From Alphaproteobacteria bacterium (lineage in GTDB: Bacteria; Pseudomonadota; Alphaproteobacteria; GCA-2731375), in NCBI GenBank assembly GCA_016776605.1, contig JADHTB010000002.1, positions 318,842 through 382,841 on the forward strand: a stretch of DNA of 64,000 nucleotides, read 5' to 3'. The notes below the pieces were generated by a model. The model was given only the letters and a program-made list of their open reading frames with translations, did no database searches and had not been told where the DNA came from. This document shows positions 1-9,202 of the stretch, one piece after another (position 1 is the first letter of the stretch; every line of letters starts with the position of its first letter). The position numbers and the translations under genes are program-made.

Positions 1-1010
1 AACCGTACGCCGTCATAACGGGCCAGATTGGACGACGCCTCGGCGGGCGCCACGATGTAGTAGGCCGGCAAGGCGTATTTGGTGTGCGGCAGAGAGATAT
101 CGACAATGGCGGCGCCGGCATCACGCAACCAGCCGATGCCCTGCTGCCATAAGGCTTCGATCTCGACCGGCATGCCGTCCAGTACATATTCCTTTGGCAC
201 GCCGATTTTCAAGCCGCGCACATCACCGGTCAGGGCGGCCTCGAAATCCGGCAACGCTATTTTGGCGGAGGTTGAATCCTTGGGGTCATAACCCGCCATG
301 GCGCCCAGCATAATGGCGTTATCACGCACGCTACGGGTGATGGGGCCCGCCTGATCCAGGGACGACGCGAACGCCACCACGCCCCAGCGGGAGCACCGGC
401 CATAGGTCGGTTTACAACCAACCGTGCCGGTGAAGGCGGCTGGTTGGCGGATTGAGCCCCCCGTATCCGTCGCCGTTGCGCCCATGGCGAAACGTCCCGC
501 CACGGCCACGGCGGAACCACCCGACGAGCCGCCCGGCACCAAGGTTTGGTTGTCTCCCTTGCGCCGCCACGGGTTCTGCACCACGCCGTGGTAAGAGGTT
601 TCATTGGACGAACCCATGGCGAATTCATCCATGTTGGTCTTGCCCAGCATGACCGCGCCCGCCTGCCAAAGGTTGGCCGTGACCGTGCTTTCATAGGGCG
701 GCGTGAAACCATCGAGAATATGGCTGCCGGCGGTGGTCAAAACCCCCTTGGTACAGAATAAATCCTTGATCGCCAGGGGAATGCCTTCCAAGGCACCGGT
801 CTCGCCCCCGGCATCTCCTTTGGCCCGGCGCGCATCGGAGGCGTCCGCCATGGCCAGGGCAATCTCCGGGGTTTCCGTCACCATGGCGTTCAGGGTGGTG
901 GCATCGGCCATGGCCGCGATATGGCTTTCGGTCAATTCCCTGGCGGAAAGTGTCCCCTTCGCCAGCTGATCCCGCGCCTCGGCGATGCCTAATTCGGTCG
1001 GCTCTGCCAT
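1..1010 (-). CDS. gatA: Asp-tRNA(Asn)/Glu-tRNA(Gln) amidotransferase subunit A (3' end cut by window)
   Basis: GatA is the amidase subunit of GatCAB. It releases ammonia from glutamine and uses it to convert misacylated Asp-tRNA(Asn) or Glu-tRNA(Gln). The first ~336 codons are present, about two thirds of the usual ~490. The amidase-signature triad is visible: Lys in IPLAIKDLF near residue 82, and the serines of PGGSSGGS and TDTGGSI further on. The start ATG shares its first base with the gatC stop (TAATG at 1008-1012), so the two genes are translationally coupled. gatB is not in view. With the aspS gene in this window, the pair fits indirect Asn-tRNA or Gln-tRNA formation. The reading frame is intact to the window edge. 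Confidence 0.96.
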   Translation of the reverse strand, partial: MAEPTELGIAEARDQLAKGTLSARELTESHIAAMADATTLNAMVTETPEIALAMADASDARRAKGDAGGETGALEGIPLAIKDLFCTKGVLTTAGSHILDGFTPPYESTVTANLWQAGAVMLGKTNMDEFAMGSSNETSYHGVVQNPWRRKGDNQTLVPGGSSGGSAVAVAGRFAMGATATDTGGSIRQPAAFTGTVGCKPTYGRCSRWGVVAFASSLDQAGPITRSVRDNAIMLGAMAGYDPKDSTSAKIALPDFEAALTGDVRGLKIGVPKEYVLDGMPVEIEALWQQGIGWLRDAGAAIVDISLPHTKYALPAYYIVAPAEASSNLARYDGVR

Positions 1011-1297
1011 TATTCGATCACCTTTGGGACGGCAAAAAATCCGTTCGCGCCATCGGGCGCGTTGGCCACGATATCCGCCTGTTTGTCACCATCGTTGATG
1101 ACATCCTCACGCCAGCGCAGCGCCTGGTCATGCACGGATGCCATGGGCGGAACGGCATCCGTGTCCACTTCATTAAGCTGCTCGATCCATTGCAGGATGC
1201 CCGACAACTCGTCAGCCAGAGGCTGCAACTCTTCCTCGCCGACCCCGATACGGGCCAGATGGGCAATGCGTGCGACAGTGGCTTTATCGACCGACAT
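1010..1297 (-). CDS. gatC: Asp-tRNA(Asn)/Glu-tRNA(Gln) amidotransferase subunit C
   Basis: This 95-residue protein matches the usual length of GatC, the small subunit that wraps around GatA and stabilises GatCAB. The N-terminus [17 protein letters not shown] and the segment [17 protein letters not shown] are typical of the family, as is the ending near [15 protein letters not shown]. The frame is open upstream, but the family N-terminus fixes the start at 1297. It overlaps gatA by one base. Its 5' end lies 73 bp from the divergent ruvX start, so promoters for both directions should lie in 1298-1370. Confidence 0.95.
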   Translation of the reverse strand: MSVDKATVARIAHLARIGVGEEELQPLADELSGILQWIEQLNEVDTDAVPPMASVHDQALRWREDVINDGDKQADIVANAPDGANGFFAVPKVIE

Positions 1298-1370
1298 GTG
1301 CGACCTTTCCGGTCTGTGGAAATCCATGAAATTGTGCCCCTGTTCGGGCGCGCGGAAGCTAACACCCGTT

Positions 1371-1844
1371 ATGTCCTTGATCAAGCCCGAGGCGCTGCGC
1401 GCCGCCGTTGCGACACCACTGCGATTGTTGGGCCTGGACCTGGGCAGCAAGACGATCGGCCTGGCTTTGTCGGATATCACCTGGCAAATCGCCTCGCCAT
1501 TGGAAACCATACGGCGGCGCAAATTCAGCGTCGATGTGGAACGTCTGTTCGCCTTGATTGACGAGCATGCGGTGGGCGGACTGGTGCTGGGCCTGCCGTT
1601 AAATATGGACGGTAGCGAGGGGCCGCGATGTCAATCGACCCGCGCCTTTGCCCATAATGTGCTGGCCCTGCGTGATTTGCCAATCGTTCTTCAGGACGAG
1701 CGTCTCAGCACCGCCGCGGTGCAACGGATGTTGGTCGAGGAAATGGACAGCACCCGGAAACGCCGGGCGGCAGTCGTGGACAAACTGGCGGCCGCCTATA
1801 TTTTGCAGGGTCTGCTCGATCGCCTGAACCTGACGCGGAGCTGA
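1371..1844 (+). CDS. ruvX: Putative pre-16S rRNA nuclease / Holliday junction resolvase-like RuvX (YqgF)
   Basis: This 157-residue RNase H-fold protein belongs to the YqgF/RuvX family, which acts in 16S rRNA 5'-end maturation and was earlier proposed as a Holliday junction resolvase. The N-terminal [17 protein letters not shown] carries the first catalytic Asp. [15 protein letters not shown] and the C-terminal [16 protein letters not shown] are the other family blocks. The start at MSLIKPEAL was chosen because upstream in-frame codons are antisense to gatC and lack family similarity. It is followed after 5 bp by the metallophosphoesterase-HAD gene, so the two are probably co-transcribed. Confidence 0.92.
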   Translation: MSLIKPEALRAAVATPLRLLGLDLGSKTIGLALSDITWQIASPLETIRRRKFSVDVERLFALIDEHAVGGLVLGLPLNMDGSEGPRCQSTRAFAHNVLALRDLPIVLQDERLSTAAVQRMLVEEMDSTRKRRAAVVDKLAAAYILQGLLDRLNLTRS

Positions 1845-1849
1845 TCCTT

Positions 1850-3484
1850 ATGCTCAAGACTTTAAAACTGGCCGTCGTAACCGACATTCACCACGGCCCG
1901 GACAAAATGACCAAAGTCGGCTCGGCGGCGGTGCCGCTGCTACAGGATTTCGTCGGCTTTACCCGTGCCTACCAACCGCATTTCATTGCCGAACTGGGCG
2001 ACCGGATTTCCGATATCGATGCGGCAACGGACCGGGGTCAATTACAACAGGTCGCCGGCCAGTTCGCCGATCTACCGGCGCCCCATTGGCACCTGATGGG
2101 CAATCATGACCAGATCCATTTATCCATTGCAGATAACAGCGAAATTCTGGGCCAGAGCATGGCGCATCACAGCATCGATGTGTCCGGCCGCCATCTGGTT
2201 TTTTGGCAGCTGGATAGCCGCATTCACCACCCGCAGGGATTTTTAGCCAATCAGGCCGATTTAAATTGGCTGGCGGCGGATTTGGCGGCCAGCAATCTGC
2301 CGGCAATCATCTTTACCCATGTGCCACTGGATGGCGGATCGCTGCAGAGCAATTACTATTTCGACAATAACCAACGCTTCGGCGGCCTGCCCCATCATCG
2401 CGAGATCCAGGCCCTGTTCCGCCAGGCGGGCAACGTCATCCTTTGTGTCGCCGGCCATGTGCATTGGAACAACGTCAATCTGATTGACGGCATTCCTCAT
2501 ATCACCGTTCAATCCCTTTGCGAAAGCTTCACCACGGAAGGTGCGGCGGCCGGTGCATGGGCCAGTATCGAGGTCGATCATGAAGTCCGCTGGCGCACGC
2601 ATGGCCGGGATGCCATTGCCCTTACGGTGCCGGTACGGGGCCTGAATGCCCACTGGCGGCAACCGCTGCCCAGTTTTGAGGAATTTAGACAGCAGCAGAG
2701 CATCCCCGCCGACCTGGATAATATTACCGGCCTGATCCTGGATATGGATGGCGTGCTCTATCGCGGCCCGGAAGCCATCCCTGGCGCCCCAGAGGCGATC
2801 GCCGCCCTGCAGGCCGCTGGTATTAAAATTGTGACGCTGACCAACAACGCCCGCGCGACGGCGGCAGACTACAGCGCCAAACTGGCCGGACTGGGCATCA
2901 ATCTCCCCGCCGCCTCGATCATCACCGCTGGCCGGGCAACGGCACAATATCTGGCGGCCCAGACCCAAGGCAGGGCGCCATCGGTTTTTATCGCTGGCAG
3001 CGAGGCCCTGCGCCACGAATTGCAATTGATCGGTGCCGTGGAAAGCCAGCATCCGGAATACGTGGTTGCCGGCATTGATTTGGACATGCCGCTCTCCACC
3101 CTGGCCGAGGCCGTCGGGCATCTGCACCGCGGCGCAAAATTGATTGCAACGAATTCCGACCCCATGGTGCCTGGCGGCCAGGGCATGGAACCAGAGGCCG
3201 GCGCGGTTGTTGCCTTTTTGCAAGCGGCCAGCGGCCAGACCGCCTACGTCGTGGGTAAGCCCAATCGGGATATTTTTACCTTGGCCATGGCCCAATTGGG
3301 ACTGAGGGGGGAAGAGGTCGCGGTCGTTGGCGATACGGCGGAAACCGATATCGCCGGCGCGACGGCCGCCGGACTGCGTTCGATCCAGGTCGCCAGTGGT
3401 AATCAGGTCAAGGCGGATAGTCCGCATCAGGCGACGGCGATCATGGCGGATCTGACCGCCGTGGCTGAAAGATTGCTGGGTTAA
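1850..3484 (+). CDS. Metallophosphoesterase fused to a NagD-type HAD phosphatase
   Basis: This 544-residue protein combines two phosphatase folds. Residues ~1-270 are a calcineurin-like phosphoesterase with all metal-binding blocks: VVTDIHHG, ELGDRISD, MGNHDQ, FTHVPL and VAGHVHW. Residues ~293-544 are a class IIA HAD hydrolase: DMDGVLYRG (D298, D300), TLTNNA, the Lys of VVGKPN, and VVGDTAETDIAGA. Class IIA members include NagD/UmpH nucleotide phosphatases and p-nitrophenylphosphatases. No signal peptide is seen, so it is probably cytoplasmic. The substrates are unknown. The fusion suggests consecutive hydrolysis of a phosphodiester and then a phosphomonoester, but that is inference. It lies directly behind ruvX and 23 bp before an AEC transporter. 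Confidence 0.88.
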   Translation: MLKTLKLAVVTDIHHGPDKMTKVGSAAVPLLQDFVGFTRAYQPHFIAELGDRISDIDAATDRGQLQQVAGQFADLPAPHWHLMGNHDQIHLSIADNSEILGQSMAHHSIDVSGRHLVFWQLDSRIHHPQGFLANQADLNWLAADLAASNLPAIIFTHVPLDGGSLQSNYYFDNNQRFGGLPHHREIQALFRQAGNVILCVAGHVHWNNVNLIDGIPHITVQSLCESFTTEGAAAGAWASIEVDHEVRWRTHGRDAIALTVPVRGLNAHWRQPLPSFEEFRQQQSIPADLDNITGLILDMDGVLYRGPEAIPGAPEAIAALQAAGIKIVTLTNNARATAADYSAKLAGLGINLPAASIITAGRATAQYLAAQTQGRAPSVFIAGSEALRHELQLIGAVESQHPEYVVAGIDLDMPLSTLAEAVGHLHRGAKLIATNSDPMVPGGQGMEPEAGAVVAFLQAASGQTAYVVGKPNRDIFTLAMAQLGLRGEEVAVVGDTAETDIAGATAAGLRSIQVASGNQVKADSPHQATAIMADLTAVAERLLG

Positions 3485-3507
3485 CCGGCGCCAGGCGAGC
3501 CCAGGAA

Positions 3508-4419
3508 ATGGCAACTACTCTATTCGTAATTCTGCCAATCTTTATGCTTTTGGGCGTGGGCTGGCTGTTGCGCTTGCGGCACTTTCCAGGCGAGGAATTC
3601 TGGCGGTTATTGGACCCGCTGGTCTACTACATTTTATTTCCGGCCCTATTGGTGCGCAACTTTGCCAACGTCGATGTCGCGCATCTGGATGTTCTGCCGG
3701 CGGCGGGGGCCGCACTTGTGGCCATGCTGCTGGCAACGGCCGTATTATTATTGCTGCGCCGCCACTTGGCGATGGATGGCCCCGCCTTTACCTCCCTGGT
3801 ACAAAGCACGGTCCGCTTCAACTCCTACATAGGTTTTGCTGTCGCGGCGGGGCTGTATCAAGACGCGGGATTAACGATTTTCTCGGTAATCGTCGCCTTC
3901 GTGACACCCTTGGCCAATATTATTTCTGTCGGTGTGTTGAGCCGCTATGGCAAAGGCAACAGTAGCTACCGTGTGTTTATTCTGGCGGTAATGAGCAACC
4001 CGTTGATTCTGTCGGTTGCATTAGGTGTTTTATTGAGCGTCAGCGGCATCGGCCTGCCCTGGGTTTTAGATCCTTTTTTGGACGTGTTGGGGCGGGCGGC
4101 CCTGCCGCTGGGGTTATTGGCCGCCGGTGCCGGGCTTGATTTCAAAGCCCTGGGCCGTAGCGGCCGTGCGGTCGTCATGGCCTGTGTGGCGCGGTTGCTG
4201 GTCATGCCAATGCTGGCACTGGCGATGCTCTGGGTCTTCGAGATTGAAGGATTAAGCCGCATGGCGGTCATGATTTACGCCTTGATGCCAGTACCGCCCG
4301 CCAGTTATATCCTGGCGCGGCAGTTGGGCGGTGACGCGACCCTGTTGGCAGCCGTGATAGCAGCAAGTACAGTGGCCGCCATTGTAACCGTGCCCATTGG
4401 ATTGTTTTTGCTGAGCTGA
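3508..4419 (+). CDS. AEC (auxin efflux carrier) family transporter
   Basis: This 303-residue, very hydrophobic protein has about ten predicted membrane segments in the two five-helix halves typical of the AEC/MdcF family (bile acid:sodium symporter-like fold). Characterised bacterial members export or import malonate, malate or other organic acids; the substrate here cannot be read from sequence. The N-terminus FVILPIFMLLGVGWLLR and the C-terminal LMPVPPASYILARQLGGD are characteristic. A short purine-rich stretch (CCAGGAA) abuts the start codon. It sits 23 bp after the phosphatase fusion and may be its operon partner. Confidence 0.85.
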   Translation: MATTLFVILPIFMLLGVGWLLRLRHFPGEEFWRLLDPLVYYILFPALLVRNFANVDVAHLDVLPAAGAALVAMLLATAVLLLLRRHLAMDGPAFTSLVQSTVRFNSYIGFAVAAGLYQDAGLTIFSVIVAFVTPLANIISVGVLSRYGKGNSSYRVFILAVMSNPLILSVALGVLLSVSGIGLPWVLDPFLDVLGRAALPLGLLAAGAGLDFKALGRSGRAVVMACVARLLVMPMLALAMLWVFEIEGLSRMAVMIYALMPVPPASYILARQLGGDATLLAAVIAASTVAAIVTVPIGLFLLS

Positions 4420-4501
4420 TTTTGCCAGCTATTAAGCCGTCCGGGCGCACCACGGGCCGCAGCGACGCAGCCCGTGTCATCGGAGTAAACTGGTAGCGCA
4501 A

Positions 4502-6430
4502 GTGGCGAAAAACACGCAGATAGGCTCTTTGTATAGACGATCGGACGCCATGGATTTGGGCCTTGCCCTGATTGATGACGAACGCCGCATACTATGGGCT
4601 GATGCCGAGTTGGGGCGCTGTCTTGCGTTGCCTCCGGAACTGCTGGAAATTGGCCGGGATTTTGCCGAGGCGGTCACATTTTGCCATGCCAGGGGTGATT
4701 ACACCGCAACGGATGCTTCTCCCTCGATTGCGGAATTAATTGCCGAATTATCAATCAGACAGGATTTATGCCGGGAAATCGCCGGCCCCGAAGGTCGGCA
4801 GGTACAATGCCGGCAACTACCCATTGGAGAGGACAATTTCTTACACATCTACCGTGATGTCCCAAACGCTGATGCGGCAGCCGTGGCGCTACGGGAAAGC
4901 GAACGCCGCCTGCATGACTTCGCCGAGGCCGGGGCGGATTGGTTCTGGGAGATGGACGAAAACTACAACTACACATGGTTTTCGGATAATTTTGAGCGGA
5001 GCCTGGGGATCAAGGCCGGGGCGCGGTATGGCCAGAGCCGCTTTGACTTAATTGCCGAATGGGCTGACGAAGATGGTGAGGCGCGGCACCGGCAATGCCT
5101 CGAACAGCGCAAACCTTTCAGGAATATAATTTCGCGGCCAAAGACGGAAGATGACCGGCAGTTCTGGTTGCGCGCCTCGGGCGCACCCTTTTTCGATACC
5201 GAGGGTAATTTCCGTGGTTATCGTGGCGTTAGTTCCGACATTACGGAAGATATCGCATTTCGTGAACGAACTAAATCCGATGCCGAACGTATAGCCACCA
5301 CCATGGATGGCATGAATGAGACCATGGCGCTGTTTGATGACCAGAACCAGTTGATTTTCTGCAATCAGGCCTTTCGCGAACTAAACCATCAGATCATCGA
5401 CATTATTGCTCCAGGCATCACGTTCGAAGAACTTGTCAGGGCGAACGCGGATCTGGGACGATTTGCCGACGGAAAAGACCAGGCGGAGGCGTTTGTACAG
5501 CAGCGCCTGCGACAGTTTCAACAACCCGATGGCCCGGTCGACATTGAATTCGAGGGCGAAATTTGGGTGCGCTCCAATATCCAGTTGCTGGAAAACGGCG
5601 AACGGGTTCTAACGGTCGTTGACATTACCGGGCTGCGGCAGGCCGAGACCGATTTGCGCACCGCCAAGGATTTGGCGGAGCAGGCCAACCGGGCCAAGTC
5701 GATGTTCCTGGCAAATATGAGCCATGAATTGCGTACACCTTTAAACGCCATTTCCGGGTTTTCTGAAATTATCGGACAGGAGTTATTCGGTCCCTTGGGG
5801 GATCCGCGTTACACCGAATATGCCCAGGATATTCACGCCAGCGGCGGCCATTTGTTGGCGATCATAAATGATATTCTTGATCTATCGCGGATCGAGGAAG
5901 GCCAAGATGAACTTGAGAATTCGGAAAATGCCGTTGGCGACATCTTGGCGGCCTGCTTGCCATTAGTGCGCGAACGGGCCGCTGCCGCGCAAATCCGCAT
6001 TGACTTGAATATTGCGGAGGATTTACCCCGGGTCATCATTGATCTCAGGCGGATCAAACAAATCTTGATTAACTTATTGTCCAACGCCATCAAATTCACC
6101 GAATTGGGTGGCAGGATTACGGTCGGCGCCGCGGTTGACCCGGATGGGAACATGGAAATTTCGGTCAAAGATACCGGCATCGGCATGCGCCCGGAAGATA
6201 TCTCAAAGGCAATGGAACCCTTTGGACAAATAGACTCCTCGCTCGCCCGCCGATACGAGGGTACCGGGTTGGGACTGTCGCTGGCGAAACAGTTAACCGA
6301 AGCCCATGGCGGCCGCCTGTTGGTTGACAGTCAGCCTGACATCGGCACGACGGTGCGGTTGGTGCTGCCGTCCGAACGTCTGGTTACGAATAATTTTCCA
6401 ACTGCTGAAGGCCCGGCGGAAGAATATTGA
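4502..6430 (+). CDS. PAS-domain sensor histidine kinase, soluble, orphan
   Basis: This 642-residue kinase has no obvious membrane segment. PAS-like regions span about residues 15-110, 135-255 (WFWEMDENYNYTWFS) and 260-380 (TMALFDDQNQLIFCNQAF). The HisKA H-box SHELRTPLNAISGF follows, with the phospho-acceptor His at ~408. The HATPase_c domain shows an N-box (QILINLLSNAIKF), G1 (DTGIGM) and G2 (GTGLGLSLAKQL). The H-box resembles the PleC/DivJ class of alphaproteobacterial kinases. No receiver domain or adjacent response regulator is present, so the partner must lie elsewhere. Translation begins at GTG 4502; an ATG at 4550 is an alternative. It converges with msrA, 3 bp away. Confidence 0.9.
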   Translation: MAKNTQIGSLYRRSDAMDLGLALIDDERRILWADAELGRCLALPPELLEIGRDFAEAVTFCHARGDYTATDASPSIAELIAELSIRQDLCREIAGPEGRQVQCRQLPIGEDNFLHIYRDVPNADAAAVALRESERRLHDFAEAGADWFWEMDENYNYTWFSDNFERSLGIKAGARYGQSRFDLIAEWADEDGEARHRQCLEQRKPFRNIISRPKTEDDRQFWLRASGAPFFDTEGNFRGYRGVSSDITEDIAFRERTKSDAERIATTMDGMNETMALFDDQNQLIFCNQAFRELNHQIIDIIAPGITFEELVRANADLGRFADGKDQAEAFVQQRLRQFQQPDGPVDIEFEGEIWVRSNIQLLENGERVLTVVDITGLRQAETDLRTAKDLAEQANRAKSMFLANMSHELRTPLNAISGFSEIIGQELFGPLGDPRYTEYAQDIHASGGHLLAIINDILDLSRIEEGQDELENSENAVGDILAACLPLVRERAAAAQIRIDLNIAEDLPRVIIDLRRIKQILINLLSNAIKFTELGGRITVGAAVDPDGNMEISVKDTGIGMRPEDISKAMEPFGQIDSSLARRYEGTGLGLSLAKQLTEAHGGRLLVDSQPDIGTTVRLVLPSERLVTNNFPTAEGPAEEY

Positions 6431-6433
6431 CGT

Positions 6434-6931
6434 TCATGGCAGGCGGGATACGCCCATGCCGCGTTTTTCCAGATATTGCTGGTGATAATCCTCGGCCGGA
6501 AAATAATCACGCAGCATCTCAACCTCGGTCACGACGGTGCCACCGGCCCGGCCGCTATCCACCAGCGCCTGCCTCGACGCCTCGGCAGCCGCCAATTGGC
6601 CGCCGTCGTGGCAAAAAATTGCCGTGCGGTATTGGCTGCCCACGTCCGGGCCTTGACGATTCAATTGAGTTGGGTCGTGACAGTCCCAGAACAACGATAG
6701 CAATTGGTCAAAACTGACGCGGCCGGGATCGAAGGTCACCTGTACAACCTCGGCATGGCCGGTGCCGCCCGTGCAGACCTCTTCATAGCTGGGATTGGGC
6801 AGGCTGCCGCCGCAATATCCCACGGATGTCATGCTCACGCCGTCAAGCCGGCGAAAGGCCACTTCCACGCCCCAGAAACAGCCTGCGGCGAATGTCGCCT
6901 TGGCCAGGCCCCCATCCAATTGTGTCCCCAT
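6434..6931 (-). CDS. msrA: Peptide methionine-(S)-S-oxide reductase MsrA
   Basis: MsrA reduces methionine-S-sulfoxide in proteins and free methionine, using thioredoxin. The catalytic Cys lies in the hallmark ATFAAGCFWGVE near residue 18. Other family blocks follow: VGYCGG, EEVCTGGTGHAEVVQVTFD, FWDCHDPTQLNRQGPDVGSQYRT and the C-terminal DYHQQYLEKRG. The 165-residue length is normal for a single-domain MsrA with no fused MsrB. It is monocistronic or weakly linked to the oxygenase pair upstream, 41 bp away on the same strand. Confidence 0.96.
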   Translation of the reverse strand: MGTQLDGGLAKATFAAGCFWGVEVAFRRLDGVSMTSVGYCGGSLPNPSYEEVCTGGTGHAEVVQVTFDPGRVSFDQLLSLFWDCHDPTQLNRQGPDVGSQYRTAIFCHDGGQLAAAEASRQALVDSGRAGGTVVTEVEMLRDYFPAEDYHQQYLEKRGMGVSRLP

Positions 6932-6972
6932 GATGCTTCCCTATTATTCGCGCCAGCCAAGGTGTGTGTGCT

Positions 6973-7818
6973 TTAGTACGGTTTGTCACCCTTCAAGGTA
7001 ACGCGATGCAATAGCCGGGTATGGCCATGATAATCGTTGACCGGATAATGCTGGGCGCAACGGTTATCCCAAAATGCCAACGATCCGGGGCCCCAGGCAA
7101 AACGGCAGCAAAATTCCGGCTTGATTTGATGCTGATAGAGAAAACCCAGGATCGGCGCGCTTTCAGCTTCGGTCATGCCCTTGAAGCGAACGGTGTGCCC
7201 GGTGTTCACGAACAATGCCTTGCGGCCGGTTTCGGGATGGGTGCGGATCACGGGATGCTCCGCCTCCATCACCTCGGCTGCCAGGCCGGTTCCCGCATCG
7301 GCTACCCGGCTGCTACGGGTATGCGCCGCGCTGCCCTTGGCGGCGCTGTTGACGGCGGTTAATCCATCAAGAATTTTTCGTAGCGGCGCCGACAGACTTT
7401 CATAAGCCTGATATTGATTGGCGAATAAAGTATCGCCGCCGGTTGGCGGCAGCTCTTTGGCATATAAGATGGTCGCCATGGGCGGTGTCGGCTGATAGAC
7501 CGTATCGGAATGCCAGACGCCGCCGAAATTGATGGTTTCCTCGGGTAATTTCAGGATCGGCGTAATCTGTGGATAATCCTCCAACCCTTTCACGAAGGGA
7601 TAGATGTCGGGTTCGCCAAAACGGCTGACAAAGGCCAATTGCTGGGCCGGCGTGATGTCCTGATCACGCAGGAATATCACCAGATGATCCAGTAGGGCCT
7701 GGCGGATGTCGGCTATTGCCGCAGACGATAGTTCCTCGGCGATATTCACGCCGCTAATCTCCGCGCCAATGCTGCCCGTTATGGGGCGCACTTCAATGGT
7801 TGATGAATTTGTTCTCAT
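6973..7818 (-). CDS. TauD/TfdA family 2-oxoglutarate/Fe(II) dioxygenase
   Basis: This 281-residue enzyme belongs to the TauD/TfdA clan. The Fe(II) facial triad is visible: WHSDTVY supplies His and Asp at about residue 103, and the distal His lies in AQHYPVNDY, followed by the 2OG-binding Arg of GHTRLLHRVTL. FLRDQDITPAQQLAF and GGDTLFANQYQAYE are family blocks. Members hydroxylate taurine, 2,4-D, alkyl sulfates or carnitine precursors; the substrate here is unknown. Its start overlaps the end of the upstream Rieske oxygenase by 4 bp (ATGA), so the two oxygenases are almost certainly co-translated and probably act in one pathway. Confidence 0.92.
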   Translation of the reverse strand: MRTNSSTIEVRPITGSIGAEISGVNIAEELSSAAIADIRQALLDHLVIFLRDQDITPAQQLAFVSRFGEPDIYPFVKGLEDYPQITPILKLPEETINFGGVWHSDTVYQPTPPMATILYAKELPPTGGDTLFANQYQAYESLSAPLRKILDGLTAVNSAAKGSAAHTRSSRVADAGTGLAAEVMEAEHPVIRTHPETGRKALFVNTGHTVRFKGMTEAESAPILGFLYQHQIKPEFCCRFAWGPGSLAFWDNRCAQHYPVNDYHGHTRLLHRVTLKGDKPY

Positions 7819-8990
7819 TGCGCCACCGCCACTGCTTCGTTGACCGACCGTTCGAAATGCGCCAGGGCCGGTTCATTGCGCCCAAAGACCATTTCAGTTT
7901 GTGCTTTCGAGGCGAAGCCGGCCTGGATGCCTTCGCCGACCGGAAAATCCTCCACATCCACGGTGCGGATGGTCAGCTCCATATTGCGGTCCCAGTGCCG
8001 CTTGGCGCTTTCGCTCTCGGCCGGTTCGGGGATAAAGAAATCCAGGTACATGACACATTCGTCCACTTTGTCGGCCACCGGAAAGACCCGCCACGTCTCC
8101 ACATGATCTATCTGCATAACCATTACGGTATTTGGGAACAGGACATATACCAGGGCCGAGTGCGGTATCAAATCCCAGTCCGCCTCTGGCGTACCGCGCA
8201 GGCCTTCGATGCTTCGCCGGGGCAGGGTTTCCCGTAGATGCGGCCCAAAGGCCTCGAACAGGCAGAGATTGGGGAAAAAAATCGGGCCCACGGTGTTGGC
8301 GTGCAAAACGCCAAAATGATAGGGCTCCAGGAAGGTGTCGATGACAATCTTCCAATTCAGCTTGCGGCGTAAAATCCGGGTTTCGTAATGGTGATAGTCC
8401 GCCAGGCCGAAATTCGCCAGTTCCGGGGCCAACCCGCCCAAATGGGCATCGGCATCAAGCATTGTGTTTGGGCCGGGACCGGGGCCGGGGTCAGGTTGCG
8501 GGATCACCCAAATCATGCCGTCGCGTTCCACCGCGGGTAATTCGGTCAGACCCCGGCTGTCCTTGTCCATGCCGGCGAAGCTTTTGCTATCGGGAATGCC
8601 CATTAATTTGCCCTGTAAATTGTAACTCCAGCCATGATAGGGGCAACTGAAGGCGCGGCCGGCGTGGCCGCAATCCTCGACCAGGCGGGCGCCGCGATGC
8701 TGGCAAACGTTCAAAAAGGCGCGCACGGTCCCCTCGCCGTCGCGCACGACGATGATCGGGACGCCGGAAAAATCCTCGGTCAGATAGTCACCCGGCGCCG
8801 CCAACTGTCCGCTTAACCCCATCAACAGCGGGTATTTGCGAAACAGGATCTGTTTTTCCTGTTGCAGGCGTTGCGGTGACGCATAGGCCGACGTGGCGTG
8901 ATACATGATATCGGGCGCCTGGGCCGTTGTCCGCGCGCTCAGGTGGGCCAGGATTTCCCTGGTCAAACGTACCTGCGTTGCATGATCCAC
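7815..8990 (-). CDS. Aromatic ring-hydroxylating dioxygenase, alpha subunit (Rieske)
   Basis: The 391-residue protein has an N-terminal Rieske [2Fe-2S] domain with CQHRGARL and CPYHGWSYNL as the two Cys-x-His halves. A C-terminal catalytic domain carries the mononuclear iron site in NWKIVIDTFLEPYHFGVLH. Such enzymes need a ferredoxin/reductase partner, which is not nearby, and not all members act on aromatics: some demethylate or hydroxylate carnitine- or choline-like compounds. The start is GTG at 8990, preceded by an AGGAG box about 10 bp upstream. It is divergent from the acyl-CoA ligase; 9000-9200 should hold the promoters. Confidence 0.93.
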   Translation of the reverse strand: MDHATQVRLTREILAHLSARTTAQAPDIMYHATSAYASPQRLQQEKQILFRKYPLLMGLSGQLAAPGDYLTEDFSGVPIIVVRDGEGTVRAFLNVCQHRGARLVEDCGHAGRAFSCPYHGWSYNLQGKLMGIPDSKSFAGMDKDSRGLTELPAVERDGMIWVIPQPDPGPGPGPNTMLDADAHLGGLAPELANFGLADYHHYETRILRRKLNWKIVIDTFLEPYHFGVLHANTVGPIFFPNLCLFEAFGPHLRETLPRRSIEGLRGTPEADWDLIPHSALVYVLFPNTVMVMQIDHVETWRVFPVADKVDECVMYLDFFIPEPAESESAKRHWDRNMELTIRTVDVEDFPVGEGIQAGFASKAQTEMVFGRNEPALAHFERSVNEAVAVAQ

Positions 8991-9202
8991 TTCATCGGCT
9001 CCTCTCCGATTACGCTACAAGAGCATTATGGAGATAAACCAACAATCCGTCGATTGTCACATGAAAAGTCCGCGCCATTGCCGCTTCCCGGCGCGGGCCT
9101 TGGGTTTTCGCGAAATCGTCCGGGTCTGCTCCAGCCTTTACGAAACGGGCATCGACGGGATATAGAGCAGGCCAATACTGAACAACCAACCCGGAGGTTG
9201 CC

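Noticed and set aside
2261-3514. 417-codon minus-strand open frame opposite the phosphatase fusion
   Set aside because: Fully antisense to a gene with clear catalytic motifs on the plus strand; Gly/Arg/Gln-rich shadow translation.
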